From the NCBI GenBank assembly GCA_964035575.1, contig OZ037866.1, forward strand, positions 1,054,001-1,118,000: a stretch of DNA of 64,000 nt, read 5' to 3'. The position numbers and the translations under genes were made by a program. Below the pieces are notes generated by a model. The model made no database searches. It was not told the origin of the DNA and worked only from the letters and a program-made list of their open reading frames with translations. Below, piece after piece: positions 51,573 to 61,600 of this stretch. The stretch's first letter is position 1. The number at the start of each line of letters is the position of its first letter. This DNA comes from Rhynchopus sp. YZ270_cl-10. Lineage: Eukaryota; Euglenozoa; Diplonemea; Diplonemida; Diplonemidae.

Positions 51573-54500
51573 ATGATGGCAGTGTCGCGCACGCTGCTTG
51601 CGCTGTGTGCGGTGTGTGCTGCTGCTGCGTACGACTACGAGATCATGGACGGGGACATCCAGCGCATTGTGAACCGCGACGGTACAGGGCAGGGGAACAG
51701 TGCGATCAACAGACCCTCGCAGCTGTGGCCGAACGGGCACATGGCGTACTACATTGAGACGGGGGGAACGAACCCGCAGTCACCTGCGACAACTGCACTG
51801 CGCGCAGACGAGCCGATGGTGGTGCGTGCGATTGCGCACTGGGAGGAGAAGACGTGCATGACGTTCACGAAGTGCCAGAAGGCACAGTGCCCGCAGCAGC
51901 AGTACATCATGTTCATCTCTGACGCGAGTGCGTGCAACTCGCCGTTGGGGGCACCGGACGCAAGTCGCGGGAACATGAACCAGATCAACCTGGCGAGTGG
52001 GTGTGGGCTGGGTGCGTCGATCCACGAGATTGGACACACACTTGGGCTTGGGCACGAGCAGGCGCGGAACGACCGTGATGAGTTCATCTACTACGACGCT
52101 ACGCAGGTGGAGGCAGGGAAGGGTCCGCAGTTTGACAAGTCTGGGGTGAACGCACGTGCGATTGGACCGTACGACTACGGAAGCATCATGCACTACAGCG
52201 CAAGTGGGTTCACGATTGGGACGCTGCCGACGCTGGTGTCGCCTGTGCCGATTGGGCAGCGCGAAGGTCTGTCGCAGCACGACATCACAGACATCCACTT
52301 CACGTACAACGACTGCTCGGCAACGTTTGCGAAGCCACGTTGCATGGTGTCGCGTACGACAGACACAACCCACCTTGTGGCGACAGGGAAGCAGTGGACG
52401 GTTGAGTTCAACGGGATCTACACGGCGGGGTCGAAGCTCGCAGCGTCGTTCGCAGGGACGACGGCCGGGGCGCTTGTGACAATGGTGAACCCCGACGGGA
52501 GTGCGCTTGCGGATGGGACGGAGCTGAGCGACACTGCGACGGTGCTGGCGAAGTTCACGGCACCTGCGGCAGAGGCGGGGAAGGCGTACACACTGAAGGT
52601 GACATTTGCGAGCGGGGGCAAGTCTGCAGAGTGCTCCATCGACCTGAAGGTGGCGGACAGCGACGCAGTGTGCCTGGGGAAGTCGTCGAAGGACGCGTCT
52701 GTGTGCGGTGGACGTGGGACGTGCACGAACAACCCAAAGCAGCCGTGTGTGTGCAACGGGGCATACGGAGGTATTGAGTGCTTCGGGTTTGCCACGTGCC
52801 CGACAAACATTGTCGACAACATGGACACGACGTTTGGGCTGTGGACGGCTGGGGGCGACAACTCTGGTCTGGACACGTCTGTGAAGGCGCGTGGGGCGGG
52901 ATCGCTGCGCATCGACGGTGTGACGGAGGAGGGACAGGGACTGCGGACACCACTGGCTGCATCGCAGCCGAACCGTGTGTCGTTCTTCATGCGTGGGGCA
53001 GGTGCTGGGGCGAAGAATCCTGCATTCATCCTGTACAGTCAGCCAGACAAGTCGAAGCAGTGCATTGACATTTACGCAACGTCTGGGAAGTGGGCGTTCA
53101 ACCAGCAACAGGCGACCTCGTCGTCGGACTCGAACCTGAACGACTTCTTCCACTTTGACATCCACGTGGACTGGGCTGCACAGACAGCGGACTTCTACAT
53201 CAACGGTCTTCTGGAGGGGAAGGCTGTGCCGATGGGGACGTGCAGCGGGGGCATCACACAGATGGCGCTGATTGGAAACGGGTACCTCGACGAGTTCCGG
53301 ATGTGGTGCACTGGGTACGTGATGCCGAGCGGGCTTGTGGCTGATGCGTCGCAGGAGGTGCTGCGTGCGGGGGGGAAGACGCTGACACTGACGCTTGTGG
53401 GCGACTACGACGAGTGGGTCGACGACGCGGCGAACAAGCAGCGTGTTGTGGACGCGCTCGTTGGGACGGGTGCTGGGTGGAACGCACGCAAGGCGACACT
53501 GCTGGATGCAGGGCTTGTGACTGTGAACGGGCAGGTGCTGACTGTGGGTCCGCTGCGTGCGGACGCGACGTACGACCTCGGAGCGACGGAGAACGTGATG
53601 ATGGAGCTGACGGGGGCGATGTTCAAGTCTGGGACTGCGCCGGCGATGAAGTCCTCGGACCTGCAGTTCCGTATCCCTGGGTCGTGTGCGGGAACTGTGC
53701 GTCGTGGGTACGAGAGTGCTGCGGACGTGGAGGGGACGACGGTTGTGACAGTGTCGACGCTGAAGAAGCAGTCTGGTGTGTCGTCTGGGCTGCTGAAGGC
53801 GGGGTCCTTTGTGAGCTACGCATCGCCGCTGCTGCCTGCGTCGTTCACGGTGTACGCGAACCTTGTGGACACGAATGCGCAGGTGAACGTGAAGCTTGTT
53901 GGTGCAGGGGCGAGTGGGGCGGAGGTGCTCTTCATAATTGGGCTGCACGGGAAGGTGACACGCGGAACGGACACAGAGCTCCTCAACTCGTTTGCGACAA
54001 ACACGTGGGTGAAGTTTGAGGTTGTGTTCAACTGGGCGGCGAAGACGTACGACATCAAGGTCAACGACGCGTCAGCAGAGACGGGTGTCGCAATGCCTGC
54101 GTCTGGGTTTGCGGCCCTCGGGAAGGTGTCGATTGCGTCACTTGCTGCCGGCACACACATTGACGACCTGGAGATTGCGTGCCCTGCTGCAGGTGTGTCC
54201 TTCACGACAGGCCCTGTGTGCCCTGTGGCAGGTGTGGACGAGACGGTGATGTCACTGTTTATGGGGTCGGACGCACTGTCGACGAGCGACGAGGTGGCGG
54301 TTGTGCCGAAGGCTTCGGCAGACTGCAGCCAGGCTGCGACGGAGTGTGTTGCGCTCGGTGCGTGCTCGAAGAGCGACGGCACGCTGAGTGCTGTGACGTC
54401 TGACACAACGAGTGCGGCTGTGCAGTGGGCGATGGGGAAGCTTGCGAAGATGGCCAAGGACACTGAGTACAAGGTCTGCATCAAGCCTGTTTCGACGGGT

Positions 54501-55847
54501 GTGTGGGCCATGGCTGCCGGCACCTTCAAGACGTGTGCTGGTAATGCACCTGCCACCGACGCACCGAAGACCGACGCACCTAAGACAGATGCCCCCAAGA
54601 CGGATGCGCCCAAAACAGACGCACCGAAGACAGACGCTCCCAAGACCGATGCCCCTAAGACCAACGCACCTGAGACGGACGCACCACCTGGCACCACGAA
54701 GGCACCTAAGACGGACGCGCCTGAGACCGATGCCCCGAAGGCAGATGCACCCAAGACGGATGCCCCCAAGACGAACGCACCTGAGACGGACGCTCCACCT
54801 GGCACCACTAAGGCACCGAAGACCGAAGCACCAAAGACGGATGCCCCTAAGACCAACGCTCCTGAGACGGACGCACCGCCCGGCACCACGAAGGCACCGA
54901 AGACCGACGCACCAGACACCGACGCACCACCCGGTACACCGAAGACCACTGCACCCAAGACGGACGCTCCCGATACCAACACACCTCCGGTCACACCGCC
55001 GACGACAGATGCACCGAAGATCGTTGCTCCGAGGACGGCTGTGCCTGCAACGGTGTCGCCAATCGCGAGCATTAATTGGTGCGACAACAACGAGGACTGC
55101 AGGACTTATGGCGACAGCAGTGCGCGCTGCATCAACAGCAAATGCTCATGCAACACTGCCCTGGGCTACGTGAACCCGGTGCACAAGAAGACGAACGAGA
55201 TCCTATACCTCTGCATGCAGCCGACCCACAAGCGCAAGCTGAAGCTGCGCCTTGAGTGGGCCACTCCCTGCGACCGCTCTACCAACGGTGTTGTATCAGC
55301 CGTCTCCTCTGCAGTGGCTGCTGCCACGAAGGGCAAGACAGAAACGCTTGTGGTATCCTGCGGGTCAACCATCTTCACTGTCGGTGTGGCCGACGCAGAC
55401 GCCACCACCGTTGTCAGCGAGGACCTGGCCACCACCATTGCGCAGTCTCTTGTTGGCACTGCGGCGGAGAGTGCAGGGTTTGCGACGGCTGCTACAGTGA
55501 GCAACTCCGTTATGGATGGGATTGAGTGCAAGATGACTGGGGCGACGGAGGTGCTGAAGGTGGGCAGTGTGTGCGTCGCACAGGAATGTGCCGTGGGGTA
55601 CACACTAGTCTCTGGGTCGTGTGTGGTGACGACGTTTCCGCCAGTGACACAGACCCCAGAATACCTGCGTGTTGTAGCTGCGGAGGAGGACAGCATGAAG
55701 GGATGGGAGAAGGCTGTGGTCGTGATGGTGAGCATCTCCACAGCAGCTATCCTCGTCCTCGTCGTCTTCTTTATCGTTCGTGCGCTCACAGGAGACGCTG
55801 CAAAGAAAGCCGACGTCAAGAAGAACCCCATCGACGGAATTGTCTGA
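51573..55847 (+). CDS. Membrane-anchored astacin-type metalloprotease, second subfamily
   Basis: The product is 1,424 residues. A signal peptide (1-19) is followed by MDGDI (25-29), equivalent to the FxGD aspartate switch. The M12A domain begins at LWPNGHMAYYIE, with zinc site HEIGHTLGLGHE (H151, E152, H155, H161) and Met-turn SIMHY (204-208). An Ig-like segment (about 258-365), an EGF-like module (366-405), LamG-like segments (about 408-580 and 705-870) around an Ig-like GGKTLTLTLVGD unit, an APKTD/APETDAPPGT stalk (990-1157), a Cys-rich EGF-like module (WCDNNEDC, 1167-1212), an unassigned region (1216-1330), a transmembrane helix (about 1379-1402) and a 22-residue Lys-rich tail follow. All catalytic elements are intact. 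It has an extra Cys-rich membrane-proximal region compared with the 20411 type. The frame is open upstream to 51423, but the signal peptide and the paralogue fix the start here. Confidence 0.9.
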   Translation: MMAVSRTLLALCAVCAAAAYDYEIMDGDIQRIVNRDGTGQGNSAINRPSQLWPNGHMAYYIETGGTNPQSPATTALRADEPMVVRAIAHWEEKTCMTFTKCQKAQCPQQQYIMFISDASACNSPLGAPDASRGNMNQINLASGCGLGASIHEIGHTLGLGHEQARNDRDEFIYYDATQVEAGKGPQFDKSGVNARAIGPYDYGSIMHYSASGFTIGTLPTLVSPVPIGQREGLSQHDITDIHFTYNDCSATFAKPRCMVSRTTDTTHLVATGKQWTVEFNGIYTAGSKLAASFAGTTAGALVTMVNPDGSALADGTELSDTATVLAKFTAPAAEAGKAYTLKVTFASGGKSAECSIDLKVADSDAVCLGKSSKDASVCGGRGTCTNNPKQPCVCNGAYGGIECFGFATCPTNIVDNMDTTFGLWTAGGDNSGLDTSVKARGAGSLRIDGVTEEGQGLRTPLAASQPNRVSFFMRGAGAGAKNPAFILYSQPDKSKQCIDIYATSGKWAFNQQQATSSSDSNLNDFFHFDIHVDWAAQTADFYINGLLEGKAVPMGTCSGGITQMALIGNGYLDEFRMWCTGYVMPSGLVADASQEVLRAGGKTLTLTLVGDYDEWVDDAANKQRVVDALVGTGAGWNARKATLLDAGLVTVNGQVLTVGPLRADATYDLGATENVMMELTGAMFKSGTAPAMKSSDLQFRIPGSCAGTVRRGYESAADVEGTTVVTVSTLKKQSGVSSGLLKAGSFVSYASPLLPASFTVYANLVDTNAQVNVKLVGAGASGAEVLFIIGLHGKVTRGTDTELLNSFATNTWVKFEVVFNWAAKTYDIKVNDASAETGVAMPASGFAALGKVSIASLAAGTHIDDLEIACPAAGVSFTTGPVCPVAGVDETVMSLFMGSDALSTSDEVAVVPKASADCSQAATECVALGACSKSDGTLSAVTSDTTSAAVQWAMGKLAKMAKDTEYKVCIKPVSTGVWAMAAGTFKTCAGNAPATDAPKTDAPKTDAPKTDAPKTDAPKTDAPKTDAPKTNAPETDAPPGTTKAPKTDAPETDAPKADAPKTDAPKTNAPETDAPPGTTKAPKTEAPKTDAPKTNAPETDAPPGTTKAPKTDAPDTDAPPGTPKTTAPKTDAPDTNTPPVTPPTTDAPKIVAPRTAVPATVSPIASINWCDNNEDCRTYGDSSARCINSKCSCNTALGYVNPVHKKTNEILYLCMQPTHKRKLKLRLEWATPCDRSTNGVVSAVSSAVAAATKGKTETLVVSCGSTIFTVGVADADATTVVSEDLATTIAQSLVGTAAESAGFATAATVSNSVMDGIECKMTGATEVLKVGSVCVAQECAVGYTLVSGSCVVTTFPPVTQTPEYLRVVAAEEDSMKGWEKAVVVMVSISTAAILVLVVFFIVRALTGDAAKKADVKKNPIDGIV

Positions 55848-58624
55848 TCATTTGGACATTTTTTGTTTTTGGTGAGGCTGAATGAGAGGGGCGCAAAAAA
55901 ATGCGCAGAAGTGCGCAAGAATTTGCGAATCAGCCCTCGAAATTTTTTGGTGTAGGGTGAAAGAAGTGCGCAAGAATGAAGTGCGAATCACCCCCCTTCA
56001 GCCATACCAGTTTTCATTATTTTTTTTCCCCCCCCGGTATTTTTTTTTTGTTCAAAAAAAAAACACCCGGATGTGAGTGTTCAAATTTACTGCGTATTTT
56101 CCCTCCCATTCTCAATTTCCCCAAAATTTTGTAAAAGCCAAAAAATCGGGTCACAGCTACCCGTTTCAAAACGAATCTCCATGCTTGATATATTTGCACC
56201 AACCCCCTTTTTTTTGTTTGCATCAACAACTAAAACGGTAATATGGCTTTTCTGGCCACCGTGAGGTTTGTTGACATTGCACGAATGGAACAACAACGCA
56301 AAGAAGTGTGCTGGTTTGCGGAATATGATATTCCTATTCCACACAGATTGGCCCCGTTGTAAAAAGTGAAAGTAGATTATCTGATACACACATCTGGCAG
56401 CTACAGTGTGGTCCACAGTTTTATTTCGGTGGCTAAGCAGCAGAGAGACTTACGTTCATCTTATAAAACTTTTATTCTGACTTTTTTCTTCTCCCTCCAA
56501 TAAAAGGAGCTCCCCCCTTCCATCCTCCAAGTAGGTGTGTGAAATACGAGGTCTGTGTAGTGATTTCAGAACACACATTGCATATCTCGAAAAAAAAAAT
56601 CTCTCTTTTTTTTTTTTTTTTCTTTTTGCGTCGAACGCCGTTGCTTGTTCTCCCCCACTCATTTTCTTAGACACTAAACACAAGAGGCTTGCCTCTCATG
56701 AACTATTGTTTTTTTCTCTTCCGTATTCAATTCTTTGCATCCGTTTGGGGCGTGCTCTCTCGCTTTATCTGATGTTTTGCTTCATATTTGTTTATTCTAA
56801 GAAAGGACCACTTTTTTTTTACCCCTTTCCTCAAGGTGTGGGGACAACAGCGACGTACAGCGACATTCAAAAAAAAAAGCACATGGAGGAGTTATTTTTT
56901 CTCATGGAGAACAACCTGATGTTATCTCTTCCCTATGTCTTCTTGAAGAACTGAAGTAGAGTGGAGCTCATCCTGTAGTCTACGAATAAGTCTTCAAAAA
57001 AAAAATTTTTAAAAAGTTTGCACCCCATTTCTCATGTTCAATTGTGTCGTTTTCTTTCTTCCTTAGAGACAGCGTGACTAACAAAAAAACTACCAGGTAG
57101 TCAGCGTCACACCTTTCTTCGGTAGGTTACAGAGGATAAAGAATTCCCTCCCAGAATATTGTCCCAAGTATTATTTCTGCGCCCCATTCCCTGAATTTGT
57201 AGGTTTTTTCCCCTCTTTTTTTTTTGATTGTTTTGTACCCATTTTCCTTTTTTTTGTTCTTTTTGTTCGAGAAAACAACACTCATTTGAGATTTTTTGCA
57301 GGAGAATTGAAGGTTTGAATTACAAAAACTGGAGTAAAAATTACTGCAGCGCTTTCCAGTTGTATCTCTTTTTTTTCGCGTTTTTCTTTTCCCCTCGATA
57401 ATTCGTTGATCTCGTCTGATCGTGGAATGTCCGAAAATCGCACAAAAAAAAAGTACAACACAACAAAAAAAATATAACCTTATTTCACCTGATGTCTTGA
57501 TGAAGTGGCCTTTCTTTTTTTTAGATGGTGTATGTGCAACAGAAGCACACCCTGTCTTCAATTTTTCATTTTATTGTTTTATGTTAATGCCCGTGAGACG
57601 GTTTGCATTTTTTTTTTTCTACTTCTCTTTTATGTAAAAAATGTACACCCTACGCACATTTCCATGTTTTCCATTCCCCCAATAGCGAATTTAACACTTT
57701 TTTTTTGTTTTCTATTTTTGTTTTCTTTTTGCGGGATTGGGTCCCACATGATGCTTGATCTATAATATATTATACAACTCTGGTGTACACAATAATGCAC
57801 ATTCTTTTTAAAGCGGTGCTTTGTAAGGTTAATTTCGCCCACTTCATTATAGGCCATTTTTAGGCCCGTTTTCGCTGATTCATCTGTCTTTTTCTTTTTT
57901 GAACTTTCTATTTTAGACTCTTTTTGATCACTGCGTTGCCATTAGGGTGAGCAGATAAATGGTATTTGCCTATTCGTTGCGTGTCTTTAACATTTTAACA
58001 TCAGTGTTTTAGGTAACCCCTAAAGGAGATACCCAAGTCAGTGTGTGCAGTATTGTCTGCCAGGTGTTGAGTTTAAATCCTTTGTTCCTTACTACTCGCA
58101 CTAAGTAAGGTCACAGTGGTCATCCCTGGCGTGGCAAAACATACTGTATACACACTGCTGGGCAGTTCCGCTGTCAGGAACTACCAAAAAACCCCTGCTT
58201 TAAACACACATCATCTACAAATACCTCGTGCACCTCGTTTATTGTGGTGTTTGTGGGGAATGCAAACACACAACTCTTTTACCTTTTTCAATTTTGTTCT
58301 TTTGCAGTAGTATTCTGTCCTGCTCACAGTCCACACCTGGATATTTCTAAAAGCATGTGAGCGCAATCTCTTTTCAATTCTTTTTACAATCACAAAATAA
58401 TGTTGTTTCAAAATAATGTTATTTGCAAACTGCTTCTCCGCTCTCTCCGGCACACTGCACGGCGGTGGTCTTGTGAGGTAAATGAGTCCCTGAAGAGGCG
58501 TTTGTCCTTTCAACTCTTCTTCATTGGTGTTCACCTAATCAGGACCCTGCACAGTGTCGTGTTTTTCCTCTATTCATGCCACAGATCTGCTTTACCAACA
58601 CATATAAATAAAACAAACAAAAAT
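55848..58624. other. Spacer inside the 7-kb tandem unit
   Basis: No gene seen. The first 1,091 bp recur identically after the second copy, up to the window end. A dispersed motif (GAGAGACTTACGTTCATCTT) is at about 56444. The remainder supplies the 5' leader of the second gene. Confidence 0.6.
58583..58584 (+). promoter_or_regulatory. Candidate 3' splice (acceptor) AG
   Basis: GTTTTTCCTCTATTCATGCC is followed by ACAG, ending 50 bp before the start at 58635. It is unrelated in sequence to the site of the other copy. Confidence 0.35.
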
Positions 58625-58634
58625 ACCAGTTGCG

Positions 58635-61600
58635 ATGATGGCAGTGTCGCGCACGCTGCTTGCGCTGTGTGCGGTGTGTGCTGCTGCTGCGTACGACTAC
58701 GAGATCACGGACGGGGACATCCAGCGTATTGTGAACCGCGACGGTACAGGGCAGGGGAACAGTGCGATCAACAGACCCTCGCAGCTGTGGCCGAACGGGC
58801 ACATGGCGTACTACATTGAGACGGGGGCGACGAACTCGCAGTCACCTGCGAAGATTGCACTGCGCGAAGACGAGCCGATGGTGGTGCGTGCGATTGCGCA
58901 CTGGGAGGAGAAGACGTGCATGACGTTCACGAAGTGCCAGAAGGCACAGTGCCCGCAGCAGCAGTACATCATGTTCATCTCTGACGCGAGTGCGTGCAAC
59001 TCGCCGTTGGGCGCACCAGACGCAAGTCGCGGGAACATGAACCAGATCAACCTGGCGAGTGGGTGTGGGCTGGGTGCGTCGATCCACGAGATTGGACACA
59101 CACTTGGGCTTGGGCACGAGCAGGCGCGGAACGACCGTGATGAGTTCATCTACTACGACGCGACACAGGTGGAGGCAGGGAAGGGTCCGCAGTTTGACAA
59201 GTCTGGGGTGAACGCACGTGCGATTGGACCGTACGACTACGGAAGCATCATGCACTACAGCGCAAGTGGGTTCACGATTGGGACGCTGCCGACGCTGGTG
59301 TCGCCTGTGCCGATTGGGCAGCGCGAAGGTCTGTCGCAGCACGACATCACAGACATCCACTTCACGTACAACGACTGCTCGGCAACGTTTGCGAAGCCAC
59401 GTTGCATGGTGTCGCGTACGACAGACACAACCCACCTTGTGGCGACAGGGAAGCAGTGGACGGTTGAGTTCAACGGGATCTACACGGCGGGGTCGAAGCT
59501 CGCAGCGTCGTTCGCAGGGACGACGGCCGGGGCGCTTGTGACAATGGTGAACCCCGACGGGAGTGCGCTTGCGGATGGGACGGAGCTGAGCGACACTGCG
59601 ACGGTGCTGGCGAAGTTCACGGCACCTGCGGCAGAGGCGGGGAAGGCGTACACACTGAAGGTGACATTTGCGAGCGGGGGCAAGTCTGCAGAGTGCTCCA
59701 TCGACCTGAAGGTGGCGGACAGCGACGCAGTGTGCCTGGGGAAGTCGTCGAAGGACGCGTCTGTGTGCGGTGGACGTGGGACGTGCACGAACAACCCAAA
59801 GCAGCCGTGTGTGTGCAACGGGGCATACGGAGGTATTGAGTGCTTCGGGTTTGCCACGTGCCCGACAAACATTGTCGACAACATGGACACGACGTTTGGG
59901 CTGTGGACGGCTGGGGGCGACAACTCTGGTCTGGACACGTCTGTGAAGGCGCGTGGGGCGGGATCGCTGCGCATCGACGGTGTGACGGAGGAGGGACAGG
60001 GACTGCGGACACCACTGGCTGCATCGCAGCCGAACCGTGTGTCGTTCTTCATGCGTGGGGCAGGTGCTGGGGCGAAGAATCCTGCATTCATCCTGTACAG
60101 TCAGCCAGACAAGTCGAAGCAGTGCATTGACATTTACGCAACGTCTGGGAAGTGGGCGTTCAACCAGCAACAGGCGACCTCGTCGTCGGACTCGAACCTG
60201 AACGACTTCTTCCACTTTGACATCCACGTGGACTGGGCTGCACAGACAGCGGACTTCTACATCAACGGTCTTCTGGAGGGGAAGGCTGTGCCGATGGGGA
60301 CGTGCAGCGGGGGCATCACACAGATGGCGCTGATTGGAAACGGGTACCTCGACGAGTTCCGGATGTGGTGCACTGGGTACGTGATGCCGAGCGGGCTTGT
60401 GGCTGATGCGTCGCAGGAGGTGCTGCGTGCGGGGGGGAAGACGCTGACACTGACGCTTGTGGGCGACTACGACGAGTGGGTCGACGACGCGGCGAACAAG
60501 CAGCGTGTTGTGGACGCGCTCGTTGGGACGGGTGCTGGGTGGAACGCACGCAAGGCGACACTGCTGGATGCAGGGCTTGTGACTGTGAACGGGCAGGTGC
60601 TGACTGTGGGTCCGCTGCGTGCGGACGCGACGTACGACCTCGGAGCGACGGAGAACGTGATGATGGAGCTGACGGGGGCGATGTTCAAGTCTGGGACTGC
60701 GCCGGCGATGAAGTCCTCGGACCTGCAGTTCCGTATCCCTGGGTCGTGTGCGGGAACTGTGCGTCGTGGGTACGAGAGTGCTGCGGACGTGGAGGGGACG
60801 ACGGTTGTGACAGTGTCGACGCTGAAGAAGCAGTCTGGTGTGTCGTCTGGGCTGCTGAAGGCGGGGTCCTTTGTGAGCTACGCATCGCCGCTGCTGCCTG
60901 CGTCGTTCACGGTGTACGCGAACCTTGTGGACACGAATGCGCAGGTGAACGTGAAGCTTGTTGGTGCAGGGGCGAGTGGGGCGGAGGTGCTCTTCATAAT
61001 TGGGCTGCACGGGAAGGTGACACGCGGAACGGACACAGAGCTCCTCAACTCGTTTGCGACAAACACGTGGGTGAAGTTTGAGGTTGTGTTCAACTGGGCG
61101 GCGAAGACGTACGACATCAAGGTCAACGACGCGTCAGCAGAGACGGGTGTCGCAATGCCTGCGTCTGGGTTTGCGGCCCTCGGGAAGGTGTCGATTGCGT
61201 CACTTGCTGCCGGCACACACATTGACGACCTGGAGATTGCGTGCCCTGCTGCAGGTGTGTCCTTCACGACAGGCCCTGTGTGCCCTGTGGCAGGTGTGGA
61301 CGAGACGGTGATGTCACTGTTTATGGGGTCGGACGCACTGTCGACGAGCGACGAGGTGGCGGTTGTGCCGAAGGCTTCGGCAGACTGCAGCCAGGCTGCG
61401 ACGGAGTGTGTTGCGCTCGGTGCGTGCTCGAAGAGCGACGGCACGCTGAGTGCTGTGACGTCTGACACAACGAGTGCGGCTGTGCAGTGGGCGATGGGGA
61501 AGCTTGCGAAGATGGCCAAGGACACTGAGTACAAGGTCTGCATCAAGCCTGTTTCGACGGGTGTGTGGGCCATGGCTGCCGGCACCTTCAAGACGTGTGC

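Larger units (their letters stand above)
51563..58624 (+). repeat. 7,062-bp tandem unit, copy 1
   Basis: It is head-to-tail with the copy beginning at 58625. The matching sequence starts 10 bp before the start codon and is continuous to the window end (56938 corresponds to 64000). About 13 substitutions fall in the first 550 bp and I see none in the following 4.8 kb. Confidence 0.9.

Noticed and set aside
51780-53948. Long minus-strand open frame (also 58842-61010) rich in Arg and His
   Set aside because: It is the antisense shadow of a GC-rich astacin gene; composition is that of reverse-read codons and no domain is present.
53816-55090. Minus-strand frame of GASVLGASVFG repeats (also in the other stalk regions)
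   Set aside because: It is the antisense reading of the APKTD stalk repeat.
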